Shown in pieces: positions 44,401 to 52,937 of a stretch of DNA of 64,000 bases. This DNA comes from Microvirga tunisiensis (GTDB lineage Bacteria; Pseudomonadota; Alphaproteobacteria; Rhizobiales; Beijerinckiaceae). Where the stretch lies: the NCBI RefSeq assembly GCF_009296175.1, contig NZ_VOSK01000006.1, forward strand, positions 1 through 64,000, in the 5' to 3' direction. A program made the translations under genes and the position numbers. Position 1 is the stretch's first letter. Each line of letters opens with the position of its first letter. The notes beneath the pieces are model-generated. The model was given only the letters and a program-made list of their open reading frames with translations. It was not told the DNA's origin and did no database searches.

Positions 44401-44575
44401 CGAAGAGCACCGCCGCCGGTTCGAGGGCATGATCGTGCGCTACGCCAAGGGCGAAGCGGCTTACCTCTCGCGGCCCTTCCCGAAATATGCGCGCCGCTTT
44501 TCGGAATACGATCATCTGGCGCGCGTGAAGGAATGGTCGTTGGCAAGTGCGGGCGGCCGAGAGGGATCCGAATGA
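41402..44575 (+). CDS. addB: AddB, double-strand-break repair helicase/nuclease subunit
   Basis: About 1057 aa. It partners AddA in the RecBCD-like complex that resects DNA ends for RecA. The C-terminal PD-(D/E)XK nuclease is seen in RGTIIHDVVGQFAE and TIVDFKTGQPPG. Other landmarks are the GLDEGTWPPR motif and the alphaproteobacterial N-terminus HVFSIPPGCAFLPTL. ATG 41402 is chosen because earlier in-frame ATGs (41351-41366) would translate through a palindromic repeat; they remain possible. The stop overlaps addA as ATGA. Confidence 0.92.
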   Translation: MHDSKTLPHVFSIPPGCAFLPTLVDALLDGRLVGPLPDDPAALADITIYVPNRRATRALIALLAERSSGKAQLLPRIVPLGETDEAEFELTGLEGTPLQDAASLKPPIPPLERRLILTRLVQRWSAEVDRALLQLGPEVPFMVPASPADAVNLAGDLETLMDAFTTEGIDWHALELAVDADYSKYFEITRHFVQIASENWPKILAERQASDPAQRRNALLEAEARRLTRERPEHPIIVAGSTGSVPATANLMGVIARLPKGAIVLPGLDTDLDEESWSTIGGIGDDETDPVHGHPQASLRRLLDRHLRVPRADVTVLGDVSKAAKARNHLLSEALRPADTTDRWSLIAPEDRAALSRSGCEGLAIIEAMDEREEALAIAISLRETIAHPHKTAALVTPDRALAVRVTAELARWGLSVEDSAGIPLSDTPAGRLARLAAEAAADDLRPVRLLALLAHPLVRLGLPRETVEHAASVLEIGVLRGPAPALGIEGMRAALASRRAGNDHRTPRPRKRLTEAEWDLADELLQRLGVAFNAFTPAIHGEGKLDLMSLVEDHRRTVEALWTAADDEEIEDTDSSREALAALFDDLEHSDIRAEEGHPLRGRFVDYPTFFTALAKQRSLSPSPRATHRRLKILGLLEARLLSVDRVVLGGLDEGTWPPRTVTDAFLNRPMRTRVGLMPPERRIGQTAHDFVQALGTHDVVITRAHKRDGSPMVPSRFLQRLKAFTGKDVWERMTKAGDDYRRLARTLDTPEPAPPLPRPRPKPDPALFPRSLSVTEIETLVRDPYSIFARHILKLDALDAIAVTPSAAERGTIIHDVVGQFAERYPKIIPAHALEELLALGTDAFADIAETYPELYAEWWPRFTRLATAFVGWEQERRPDLIEVYAERSGRLSIPLPDGTIFNLRARADRIEHRRDGGFTIVDFKTGQPPGVREVYAGFSPQLTLEAMMLMKGAFKGLPMAKETPDLIYVHTTGGRTPIDPREIKPTGKETRSVADIVEEHRRRFEGMIVRYAKGEAAYLSRPFPKYARRFSEYDHLARVKEWSLASAGGREGSE

Positions 44576-47500
44576 GCGCCGATCTCGTCATTCCGGAATA
44601 CACCAAGGACGCGCAGCGCCGCGCAGCCAACCCACGGGCTTCCGCCTGGGTGTCGGCCAATGCGGGCGCGGGCAAGACCAAGGTTCTGACGGATCGCGTC
44701 GTGCGCCTTCTGCTCGCTGGCTCGCTGCCGGGCCGCATCCTGTGCCTGACCTTCACCAAGGCGGCCGCCGCCAACATGGCGATCCGCGTTTTCGAGCGTC
44801 TCGGCCGCTGGGTGACCCTGGACGAGGAAAGCCTCGTCAAGGAACTGACGGAGTTGGAGGGCGAGACGCCGACGCGTCGTCAGGTGAAGCTCGCGCGGAC
44901 GCTCTTTGCCCGCGCGGTGGAAACGCCGGGCGGTCTCAAGATCGACACGATCCACGCCTTCTGCGAGCGACTTCTGCACCTCGTGCCGTTCGAGGCCAAT
45001 GTGCCGGCGCGCTTTGCCGTGCTCGACGAGAGCCAGACCGACGAGATGCTGGCGCAGGCGACATCCAATGTGATGGCCGATGCAGCGAGCGGCAACTATC
45101 CGGAACTCGCCGATGCGCTCGATATCATCAGCGTCGATGCAGTGGGCGATGCGCTCGCCTCCGCCATCAATGCGGCGTTGAAATGCAAGACGTTCCTGCA
45201 CGATCCGACACGTCCCGCACGGCTTCGCCAGGAACTCGGCCTAGCACCGGGCGACACTCTCGAGTCCATCGAGACCACGATGCTGGAAGGCGGCATCGGG
45301 CCGGAACAATGGCCTGCCATCGCACAGGAGCTTCTGGCTGGCAAAGCAACCGATCAGAAGCGGGCGGCCTCTCTTATTGCGACTGCCGAAGCCAAGAATA
45401 TTTCTGAGAAGCTGGAAATCTATCTCTCGGTCTTTCTCACGGATAGCGGCACGCCGCGCAAGGGCTCGGCCTTCCTAACAAAAGACGTCAGCGAGAGCCT
45501 GAAAGACGCGTTGCTGCGCGAGCAGGAGCGGGTATGCTCGCTGATCGACAGGCGCAAGGCCGTGCGCGCCGCCGAGCGCACCGATGCGCTGTTTACGCTT
45601 GCGGCCGAAATCCACGCTCGCGTCGAGCAGGCGAAGATGCGCCTCGGCGCGCTCGACTTCCAGGATCTCATCGACAAGACCCTGGCGCTGCTCTCGCGCG
45701 GAGACACCGCCTGGGTGCTCTACAAGCTCGATCGCGGCATCGATCATGTGCTCATCGACGAGGCGCAGGACACGAACCCCGAGCAATGGGAGATCCTGCG
45801 CAAGATCACCGAGGATTTCACCGCGGGCGCGGGCGCGGCGGGCGGGCGCGTGCGCACGCTCTTTGCGGTCGGTGATCCCAAGCAGTCGATCTACGGCTTT
45901 CAAGGAGCCGCCCCGCAGGAATTCGAGACGACGCGCCGGAGCTGGTCGCAGAAGGTCAAGCAAGCGGAGCTCCATTTCGAGGACGTGTCGCTCACCATGT
46001 CGTTCCGCTCGGCCAAGGCCGTACTGTCGGCGGTCGACGCCACCTTCGCGGTCGACCGGAACTTCAAGGGCCTCTCGTTCGAGGACAAGGCGGTCGGCAC
46101 CGTGCATGAAAGCGCACGTCCCCATGCACCGGGTCTGGTGGAGATGTGGCCCCTCGAGACGCCCGCTCAAGAGGAAGAGCCCGAGGCCTGGGTGCTGCCC
46201 ATCGACGAACCCGAGCAGCAATCGCCGCCCGTCGTCGTCGCGCGGCGCATCGCGCAGGCGGTGAAGTGCTGGACCACCAAGGGCGACGAGATGGGCCGCG
46301 TGTGGACGGCCGGCGACGTGCTCGTGCTGGTGCGAAAGCGCGGCGCTGCCTTCGAGGCGGTGATCCGCGCCCTGAAGGAAGCGGGCGTGCCGGTGGCAGG
46401 CGCGGACCGCCTCAACATCGGCGAGCACATCGCCGTGCTCGATCTCGTGGCGGCGGGACGTGCGGCGCTACTGCCGGACGATGACCTGACTCTCGCGACC
46501 GCGCTGAAATCGCCCCTCGTCGGGCTCACCGACGACGATCTCATCCGCATCGCCGCCGACCGCCCCGAGGGGGAATCGCTCCACGCCGCCATGACGCGCC
46601 ATGCGGAAGCAGGTGACGCGAAGGCGAAGCGCGGATGCGAGGCGCTCGCTGCATGGCGCGCGCTCGCGCGCATCCACGGCCCCTTCGGATTCTTCGCCAC
46701 CCTGCTCGGTCCGCGCGGCGGACGCTCGCTGCTCGTCGCGCGGTTGGGCAGCGAAGCGGGCGATGCCATCGATGCTTTCCTGTGCTTCGCGCATCAATCG
46801 GAGATGACGGAGACGCCCTCGCTCACCGTCTTCCTCAACCGGTTCGAATCCGCCTCCCACACCATCAAGCGCGACCTCGATTCCGTGAACAACGAAGTGC
46901 GCGTCATGACCGTGCACGGGGCGAAGGGCCTGGAAGCCCCCATCGTGGTGCTCATCGATGGCTGCGAGGTGTTGGGCCGTGATCCGCCGCTGCTGCCATT
47001 GCAGTCGGCAGGCGGCGACAGGATTCCCGTCTGGTCGCCGGGCAAGAATTCCGATTCGAGCGCGATGACGCAGGCGCGCGACCTCCTGCACGCCAAGGGC
47101 TACGAGGAGCACAACCGCCTGCTCTACGTCGCCATGACCCGCGCCAAGGACCGGCTGGTGATCGCGCCTTACCGGATGACCGGCAACGAGACCCGGCAGG
47201 AAGCCTGGTGCGAGATGATCCGTCATGGGCTCGTCGCCAAGGCGGGAGGCCTGGAACTCGACGAAGCGCCCTATGGCCCGATCTCCGTCTGGCGCGACGG
47301 CTCGCCGCTTGCGCGCACGCTCGCGGCCGAATCCGATGTCCAGCCGCTCGATCCCATCGCCGTGCCGGATTGGCTGACGACGGCGGTGCTGCCGGAGCCC
47401 GAGCCCCTGCCCCCGATCCGCCCCTCCAGCGCGCTGGGCGCCGCCGATCGCATGACGCGTCCCGGCGATGGCCCCTACGCGCCCGAGGCCCGATTGCGCG

Positions 47501-48006
47501 GCACCCTGGTCCATGCCCTGCTGGAACGTCTGCCGAGTCTGGCGCCGGAGCACCGGGAGAGCATGGCGCGCTCCTACATCAAGGCGCGCGCGCCGCGCCT
47601 CACCCCCGACTTGCGGGAATCGATCCTGGCCAGCGCCCTCAACGTCCTCGACCATCCCGACCTGAAGCCCCTGTTCGGCGAAAGCTCACGGGCCGAGGCG
47701 CCCATCGCCGGGCGCGTGCGGACGGCGATGGGCGAGATCATGGTGTCCGGCCAGATCGACCGACTGGCCGTGCTCGAACACGAAGTGCTGGTTGCCGATT
47801 TCAAGACGACCGCACGTCCCCCCAAAGCCGGTCAGCCGCCGCCGCAATCCTACGTGGCGCAGCTTGCCCTCTACCGGACGCTGCTGGCCGAGATCTATCC
47901 GGACAGGCGCATCCGCACCTTCCTGATCTGGACCTCCGGTCCCGTGATCCACGAACTTCTGGAACCCGACCTGGAATCGGCACTTACCCTCATCAAAGCG
48001 GCGTGA
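44572..48006 (+). CDS. addA: AddA, double-strand-break repair helicase/nuclease subunit
   Basis: 1144 aa UvrD/Rep-type superfamily 1 helicase with a C-terminal nuclease. Walker A ANAGAGKTKVLTDRV; motif Ia LTFTKAAAANM; motif II LIDEAQDTNPEQWE; motif III GDPKQSIYGFQGA; motif V VMTVHGAKGLE; motif VI LYVAMTRAKDR; nuclease VADFKTTARPPK. ATG 44572 overlaps the addB stop by four bases, showing translational coupling; the longer frame from 44533 would overlap addB further and is not needed. Confidence 0.96.
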   Translation: MSADLVIPEYTKDAQRRAANPRASAWVSANAGAGKTKVLTDRVVRLLLAGSLPGRILCLTFTKAAAANMAIRVFERLGRWVTLDEESLVKELTELEGETPTRRQVKLARTLFARAVETPGGLKIDTIHAFCERLLHLVPFEANVPARFAVLDESQTDEMLAQATSNVMADAASGNYPELADALDIISVDAVGDALASAINAALKCKTFLHDPTRPARLRQELGLAPGDTLESIETTMLEGGIGPEQWPAIAQELLAGKATDQKRAASLIATAEAKNISEKLEIYLSVFLTDSGTPRKGSAFLTKDVSESLKDALLREQERVCSLIDRRKAVRAAERTDALFTLAAEIHARVEQAKMRLGALDFQDLIDKTLALLSRGDTAWVLYKLDRGIDHVLIDEAQDTNPEQWEILRKITEDFTAGAGAAGGRVRTLFAVGDPKQSIYGFQGAAPQEFETTRRSWSQKVKQAELHFEDVSLTMSFRSAKAVLSAVDATFAVDRNFKGLSFEDKAVGTVHESARPHAPGLVEMWPLETPAQEEEPEAWVLPIDEPEQQSPPVVVARRIAQAVKCWTTKGDEMGRVWTAGDVLVLVRKRGAAFEAVIRALKEAGVPVAGADRLNIGEHIAVLDLVAAGRAALLPDDDLTLATALKSPLVGLTDDDLIRIAADRPEGESLHAAMTRHAEAGDAKAKRGCEALAAWRALARIHGPFGFFATLLGPRGGRSLLVARLGSEAGDAIDAFLCFAHQSEMTETPSLTVFLNRFESASHTIKRDLDSVNNEVRVMTVHGAKGLEAPIVVLIDGCEVLGRDPPLLPLQSAGGDRIPVWSPGKNSDSSAMTQARDLLHAKGYEEHNRLLYVAMTRAKDRLVIAPYRMTGNETRQEAWCEMIRHGLVAKAGGLELDEAPYGPISVWRDGSPLARTLAAESDVQPLDPIAVPDWLTTAVLPEPEPLPPIRPSSALGAADRMTRPGDGPYAPEARLRGTLVHALLERLPSLAPEHRESMARSYIKARAPRLTPDLRESILASALNVLDHPDLKPLFGESSRAEAPIAGRVRTAMGEIMVSGQIDRLAVLEHEVLVADFKTTARPPKAGQPPPQSYVAQLALYRTLLAEIYPDRRIRTFLIWTSGPVIHELLEPDLESALTLIKAA

Positions 48007-48108
48007 GCGAAAGCGCGCTTGCTTGATTCAATCGAGCCGGGTTCTTACCTTGGCCCTATAGCCGAGCGGCTCGGGATATGAGTCGCGTTCAAAGTCAAAG
48101 GTGATCTG

Positions 48109-48429
48109 ATGGCAACCGTAAAGGTGACCGACTCAAGCTTCGCGCAGGATGTCCTGCAATCCTCCGAGCCCGTCGTGGTCGATTTCTGGGCCGAGTGGTG
48201 CGGACCCTGCCGCATGATCGGCCCGGCCCTGGAAGAGATTTCCGATGAGATGGCCGGCAAGGTGAAGATCGTCAAGCTCAACGTGGACGAGAACCCGCAG
48301 ATCTCCTCCCAGCTCGGCATCCGCTCGATCCCGGCGCTGATGATGTTCAAGGACGGCAAGGTCGTCGCCCAGAAGGTCGGCGCCGCCCCCAAGGGCGAGC
48401 TGTCCCGCTGGATCCAGGCTTCGGCATAA
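48109..48429 (+). CDS. trxA: Thioredoxin
   Basis: 106 aa cytoplasmic thioredoxin. Active site WCGPC with C31 and C34, cis-Pro in [10 protein letters not shown], and the classic [13 protein letters not shown] start. It reduces protein disulfides using thioredoxin reductase. AGGTGA precedes the ATG by five bases. A terminator follows, so it ends the plus-strand block. Confidence 0.97.
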   Translation: MATVKVTDSSFAQDVLQSSEPVVVDFWAEWCGPCRMIGPALEEISDEMAGKVKIVKLNVDENPQISSQLGIRSIPALMMFKDGKVVAQKVGAAPKGELSRWIQASA

Positions 48430-48456
48430 GTTCGTTCCCGTTTTTGAAGAGATGCG

Positions 48457-48480
48457 AAGGGGCCGAAAGGCCCCTTTTCT
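48457..48480 (+). terminator. Intrinsic terminator of trxA
   Basis: AAGGGGCC-GAAA-GGCCCCTT hairpin with a GNRA-type loop, followed by TTCTTTT. It lies 28 bases after the trxA stop. Confidence 0.92.
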
Positions 48481-48544
48481 TTTGCGTGGGTCATCTCCGG
48501 CCTGCACCGCGGAACCCAGGATCGCCAGACGAGAATGCGGGAAC

Positions 48545-48605
48545 GCCATCCGTCATAGGGCCGTCCCCGGACTTGATCCGGGGATCGGTCCCGGCCATCC
48601 CGATC
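48545..48605. repeat. Intergenic hairpin sequence, probable dispersed repeat
   Basis: Contains the hairpin TCCCCGGA-CTTGA-TCCGGGGA (48564-48584) flanked by GGGCCG and GGCC-rich bases, in the gap between convergent trxA and folC. CCCCGGACTTGATCCGGGG is a widespread palindrome in Rhizobiales intergenic DNA in my recollection. No second copy was found in the window. Confidence 0.5.
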
Positions 48606-48671
48606 ATGGAACGCGCAGCCCTTCAACCTGTCGAGATCACCGGTACAGGGCCGATGATGATGATGGGAGAG

Positions 48672-49997
48672 CTACTCCGGCAAAGTCCCGTTCGCCGCCA
48701 GGACCTCGCCGGCGAGATAAAGCGAGCCGCAGATCAGCACGCGGGGCGGGCGGTCCCAGACATAGTTGTGGAGCGCGGCGAGCGCCGACTCGACGCTGGA
48801 AGCAATCGAGGTCGTGAGCCCGACGCTTGCCGCAAGGGTTGCGACTTCCTCGGCGGGGCGCGCCGCGATCTGGCCCGAGATCGGCACCGCAATCACCTCG
48901 CGGGCGAGACCGGAGAAATTTTTGAAGAAGGCCTGGGAATCCTTCGTGCCGAGCATGCCCGCGATGAGCACGAGGGGCGCATCCGAGCGCTCGCTCTGAT
49001 CGGCCATGGCGGCAGCGAGAACCCGGCCGCCATCCTGGTTGTGGCCGCCGTCGAGCCAAAGCTCGCAGCCCTGCGGGGCGATTTCCGGCAGGCGGCCCCG
49101 GTTGAGCCGCTGGAGGCGGCCCGGCCATTCGGCGCGGGTGAGGCCCGCCTCGAAAGCCGAGGTCTCGAACTGCTCGAAGCCGGCCGCGCGCAAGGCCGCG
49201 ATGGCCGTGCCGGCATTCGTGAATTGATGCCGCCCGATGAGCTTGGGACGCGGCAGGTCGAGAAGGCCCTTCTCGTCCTGGTAGACCAGGCGCCCTCCCT
49301 CCTCGTGCACGGAGAAATCCTGCTGGCCGACGAGGAGCGGCAAGGCACCGATGCGCTCCGCCTCGTCGCGCAGGGTCTGGTCGGCTTCCAAATAATCCTG
49401 CGGGGCGATGATGGCGGGGCAGCCGCGCTTGAAGATGCCCGCCTTCTCCTTGGCGATGGCCTCCAGCGTCGTGCCGAGATATTCCGCGTGGTCGTGGCCG
49501 ATGGGCGTGGCGACGGCGGCGGCCGGCCTGTCGATGACGTTGGTGGCGTCGAAGCGGCCGCCGAGGCCGACCTCGAGCAGGAGAACGTCGGCAGGCTCCT
49601 CCGAGAAGATCAGCAGCGCCGCCGCGGTCGTGATCTCAAACACGGTGATGGGCTCGCCCGCATTCACCGCCTCGCAGCGGCGGAAGGCTTCGACGAGCCT
49701 CTCCTCGCTCACATAGCGCCCGCCCCCGAACCGCCCGAGCCGAATACGCTCGTGGAATCGCACGAGATGGGGCGAGGTGTAGACGTGGACGGCGAGCCCC
49801 GCGCTTTCCAGGATCGCCCGCATGAAGGCGATGGTCGAGCCCTTGCCGTTGGTGCCGGCCACATGGATCACCAGCGGCAGGCGGCGCTCCGGATAGCCGA
49901 GCTGGCCCAGAAGCCGCTGGATGCGCCCGAGCGAGAGATCGATGGTCTTCGGGTGCAGGGCGAGAAAGCGCGCGATCAGCGCATCGGAGGATTCCAT
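48672..49997 (-). CDS. folC: Folylpolyglutamate synthase/dihydrofolate synthase
   Basis: 441 aa Mur-ligase-like enzyme that adds glutamate to dihydropteroate and folates using ATP. VIHVAGTNGKGST is the P-loop, and YTSPHLVRFHERI, VLLLEVGLGGRFDATN and LDGGHNQDG are folC signatures. ATG 49997 is used because the upstream in-frame extension lies within a palindromic repeat. It follows accD on the same strand with a 70-base gap occupied by that repeat. Confidence 0.95.
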   Translation of the reverse strand: MESSDALIARFLALHPKTIDLSLGRIQRLLGQLGYPERRLPLVIHVAGTNGKGSTIAFMRAILESAGLAVHVYTSPHLVRFHERIRLGRFGGGRYVSEERLVEAFRRCEAVNAGEPITVFEITTAAALLIFSEEPADVLLLEVGLGGRFDATNVIDRPAAAVATPIGHDHAEYLGTTLEAIAKEKAGIFKRGCPAIIAPQDYLEADQTLRDEAERIGALPLLVGQQDFSVHEEGGRLVYQDEKGLLDLPRPKLIGRHQFTNAGTAIAALRAAGFEQFETSAFEAGLTRAEWPGRLQRLNRGRLPEIAPQGCELWLDGGHNQDGGRVLAAAMADQSERSDAPLVLIAGMLGTKDSQAFFKNFSGLAREVIAVPISGQIAARPAEEVATLAASVGLTTSIASSVESALAALHNYVWDRPPRVLICGSLYLAGEVLAANGTLPE

Positions 49998-50010
49998 CGC
50001 CCTGCTCCAA

Positions 50011-50055
50011 GCATGATCCGAAAAGGTGGAAACCGGTTTTTCAGCACGATCATGC
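50011..50055. repeat. 45-bp palindromic repeat, copy 2, between accD and folC
   Basis: Starts GCATGATC, ends GATCATGC, with GAAAAGGTGGAAACCGGTTT inside. Same length and layout as 41361-41405. It sits between two same-strand genes and could fold in the mRNA. Confidence 0.85.
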
Positions 50056-50067
50056 GACAACAAAAAG

Positions 50068-50958
50068 TTACTCGGCGGCAACCGCAATGGCTGTCGTCTC
50101 CGGCGCAGAAGTCGGCGCCTTGGTGAAGAGGCGCGACAGGCGCGCGACGGTCGGTTTCAGGTCGTGCCGGTGCACGACCGCGTCCACCATGCCGTGCTCC
50201 TTCAGGTATTCGGCGCGCTGGAAACCGTCGGGCAGCTTCTCGCGGATGGTCTGCTCGATCACGCGCGGGCCGGCAAAGCCGATGAGCGCACCGGGCTCGG
50301 CGAGATGCACGTCGCCGAGCATGGCGTAGGACGCCGTCACTCCGCCCGTGGTCGGATTGGTGAGCACAACGATGTAAGGGAGCTTGGCATCGCGCAGGCG
50401 GCGGATCGCCACCGTGGTGCGCGGCATCTGCATGAGGGAGAGGATGCCCTCCTGCATGCGCGCGCCGCCGGAGCCGGCGAAGAGCACGAAAGGCGTCTTC
50501 TTGTCGAGCGCGGTCTCGGCCCCCCTGATGAAGGCCTCGCCCGCGGCCATGCCGAGGGAGCCGCCCATGAAGCCGAAATCCTGCACGGCGATGGTCATCG
50601 GCAGGTCCTCGACCCGGCCGAAGCCGACCTTGAACGCGTCCTGCTGGCCGGTCTTGGTGCGGGCGTCCTTCAGGCGGTCGATATACTTCTTCTCGTCGCG
50701 GAACTTGAGCGGATCGACCGGCACTTCCGGCACGGCCACGTCGAGCCAGGTGGCGCCGTCGAACATGAGCTGCAGGCGCTGGGTGGCGGAGATGCGCATG
50801 TGGTGGTTGGAACCAGGGATCACCCACTGGTTCGCCTCCACGTCCTTGTGGAACACGACCTGCCCCGTCTCCGGGCACTTGATCCAGAGATTGTCCGGCG
50901 TCTCGCGCTTGAAGAGCGTCTTGATCTTCGGACGGACGACTTCGGAAATCCAGTTCAT
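50068..50958 (-). CDS. accD: Acetyl-CoA carboxylase carboxyltransferase subunit beta
   Basis: 296 aa. With AccA it transfers the carboxyl group from biotin to acetyl-CoA, the first step of fatty acid synthesis. [26 protein letters not shown] and [15 protein letters not shown] are crotonase-fold signatures. The N-terminal zinc ribbon that normally has four Cys is degenerate: only C28 remains ([10 protein letters not shown]), and the second knuckle reads [12 protein letters not shown]. The folC-accD-trpA order is conserved in Rhizobiales. Confidence 0.95.
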   Translation of the reverse strand: MNWISEVVRPKIKTLFKRETPDNLWIKCPETGQVVFHKDVEANQWVIPGSNHHMRISATQRLQLMFDGATWLDVAVPEVPVDPLKFRDEKKYIDRLKDARTKTGQQDAFKVGFGRVEDLPMTIAVQDFGFMGGSLGMAAGEAFIRGAETALDKKTPFVLFAGSGGARMQEGILSLMQMPRTTVAIRRLRDAKLPYIVVLTNPTTGGVTASYAMLGDVHLAEPGALIGFAGPRVIEQTIREKLPDGFQRAEYLKEHGMVDAVVHRHDLKPTVARLSRLFTKAPTSAPETTAIAVAAE

Positions 50959-50995
50959 CGCTTACCCTTTTCTGTCAGCACCCCGGAAGCCCTGC

Positions 50996-51101
50996 CCTCG
51001 TCCTGAGGAGCGAGCGTGCTCGCGTCCCGAAGGATCAGGGCGCCTCCAGTGCTCTCTGGATCCTCCTTCGAGACGCCGCTTCGCGGCTCCTCAGGATGAG
51101 G
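50996..51101. repeat. 106-bp intergenic repeat with inverted ends (copy 2)
   Basis: Starts CCTCGTCCTGAG and ends CTCAGGATGAGG. The core CTCCAGTGCTCTCTGGATCC is identical to the copy at 18773-18880. It occupies the gap between trpA and accD. Confidence 0.8.
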
Positions 51102-51154
51102 CAGAGCGTTATGACCCAGTCTCCTCGGCATGAGAGGAGACCTTGCCTTATGTA

Positions 51155-51994
51155 TTAGGCCGCGGCGCGTTTTGCCACCGAGCGCACGCCGTCGCTCAAT
51201 TCCTTCACCAGCTTCGTGACCGCCTCAATGGTGCCTGCCGTTGCGCGATCCTGGCCATCGAGAGTGTTTTTCAGCGCATCGATGAGGGCCGAGCCCACCA
51301 CCACGCCGTCGGCGCCCTCGGCCACCGCCGCCGCATGGGCGCCGCTCTTGACGCCGAAGCCCACCACCACCGGCAGGGGCGTGTGGCGCTTGATCCGCTC
51401 CACGGCCGTGGCGACCTTGCCGAAATCCGGGGTCGCAGCGCCGGTGATGCCGGTGATCGAGACGTAATAGACGAAGCCCGCCGTGTTCGCGAGCACCGCC
51501 GGCAGGCGCTTGTCGTCGGTCGTCGGCGTGGCCAGTCGGATGAAGGCAAGGCCGGCCTTCAGCGCCGGCAGGCACAGCTCGTCGTCCTCTTCCGGCGGCA
51601 GATCGACGACGATCAGGCCGTCGATGCCGGCCTCCTTGGCGTCCTTGAGGAAGCGGTCGACGCCGTAGACGAAGATGGGATTGAAATAGCCCATGAGAAT
51701 CACGGGCGTGTCCGCATCCTCGGCCCGGAAGCGGCGGATGAGATCGAGGGTCTTGACCGTATCCTGGCCCACCTTCAGGGCACGCAGGCCCGCCGCCTGG
51801 ATCGCCGGCCCGTCGGCCATCGGATCGGTGAAGGGCAGCCCGAACTCGACGATGTCGGCACCCGCCTTGGGCAGGCTCGTGAGGATCTGGAGCGAGGTCT
51901 CGGGATCCGGATCGCCGGCCATCACATAGGTGACGAGCGCGGCGCGGCCTTCCGCGCGGCACTTTTGGAAACGGGCTTCGATGCGTTGGGTCAT
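51155..51994 (-). CDS. trpA: Tryptophan synthase alpha chain
   Basis: 279 aa TIM barrel that cleaves indole-3-glycerol phosphate to indole and glyceraldehyde-3-phosphate. Catalytic Glu is in [12 protein letters not shown] and catalytic Asp in VVDLPPEE; phosphate loops are VSITGITG and [11 protein letters not shown] 51994 starts MTQRIEARF, as in the family. It is separated from trpB by 943 bases and an opposite-strand ATPase gene, so the usual trpBA coupling is lost here. Confidence 0.96.
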   Translation of the reverse strand: MTQRIEARFQKCRAEGRAALVTYVMAGDPDPETSLQILTSLPKAGADIVEFGLPFTDPMADGPAIQAAGLRALKVGQDTVKTLDLIRRFRAEDADTPVILMGYFNPIFVYGVDRFLKDAKEAGIDGLIVVDLPPEEDDELCLPALKAGLAFIRLATPTTDDKRLPAVLANTAGFVYYVSITGITGAATPDFGKVATAVERIKRHTPLPVVVGFGVKSGAHAAAVAEGADGVVVGSALIDALKNTLDGQDRATAGTIEAVTKLVKELSDGVRSVAKRAAA

Positions 51995-52151
51995 GGGCGG
52001 GTCTTTAGCATGGGATTTCCGAGATGTGGACAGAGATATCGCATTTCCGCGAAGCCGCATGTAATAGAGTTTTCAGACCGCGCGGCAAGGCAAGGCTCAC
52101 CCTTCGTGACGCGGGATCTCCGGGAGTCGGCTGTTGGCGAGAACCACCCAG

Positions 52152-52901
52152 ATGACCAAGATGCGAGCGCCCTATCTCAAGAGGGTATGGCTCGATGAGA
52201 CCCGGGTCCCCGACAGGAATGGCTATCCCTTTTGCCTGCCGATTTTCAACCGGGACGAGTTCTCGCTGGAGTTCGACAGCCCCATCACCATTATCGTGGG
52301 CGAGAACGGCGTCGGCAAATCGACCATCCTGGAGGGGATAGCCGCCCTGGCCGGCTACGATGAAGCCGGCGGCGGGAAAGGATACATGCCCGTCGATCAC
52401 TCCCGCGCCGTGGAGGCGATGGGCGGGGAACTGAGCAAGGCTTTACGCGCGAGCTGGCTCCCAAAGATCACGAAAGGCTGGTTTTTCAGGGCCGAGAGCT
52501 TCTTCTCCGTCTCCCGCTACCTCGACCAGGCTGCCGTGGATACCGGGGAGGTTCCGCCGGATTTTCTCTCGCATTCCCATGGGGAGGGATTTCTGCGCTT
52601 CTTCGAGGAGCGTTGCAGGCACCAGGGCCTCTACATCTTCGACGAGCCCGAATCGGCCCTGTCGCCATCGCGGCAGGTGGAATTCCTCAAGCTGCTGCGC
52701 CGGATGGATGAGGCAGGTTTCAGCCAGGTCATCATGGCGACGCACTCGCCCATGCTGATGGCCTACCCTGGCGCAAGGCTGCTCGGGTTGACGAAATATG
52801 GGTTGGAACCGATCAAGCTGGAGGAGACACAGCACTTCCGGCTGTTGCGGGAGTTCTGCCTCGATCCCGAGCTTTTCATCCACATGATGCTGGGCGATTG
52901 A
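52152..52901 (+). CDS. AAA-type ATPase (ABC-like, AAA_21-type), unknown function
   Basis: 249 aa. Walker A is VGENGVGKSTILEG, Walker B GLYIFDEPESALSPSRQ and a switch His MATHSPMLMAY, the layout of small stand-alone ABC/SMC-like ATPases also seen in predicted transporter or defence-related proteins. There is no membrane span or nuclease domain, and a signature LSGG motif is replaced by SHGEGFLRFF. It lies alone and opposite to the trp genes between trpA and trpB. ATG 52152 is preferred over an in-frame TTG at 52134. Function is unknown. Confidence 0.8.
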   Translation: MTKMRAPYLKRVWLDETRVPDRNGYPFCLPIFNRDEFSLEFDSPITIIVGENGVGKSTILEGIAALAGYDEAGGGKGYMPVDHSRAVEAMGGELSKALRASWLPKITKGWFFRAESFFSVSRYLDQAAVDTGEVPPDFLSHSHGEGFLRFFEERCRHQGLYIFDEPESALSPSRQVEFLKLLRRMDEAGFSQVIMATHSPMLMAYPGARLLGLTKYGLEPIKLEETQHFRLLREFCLDPELFIHMMLGD

Positions 52902-52937
52902 AAGGGCCAGCCCCCATGGCCCTTTCAAAGCGATGCC

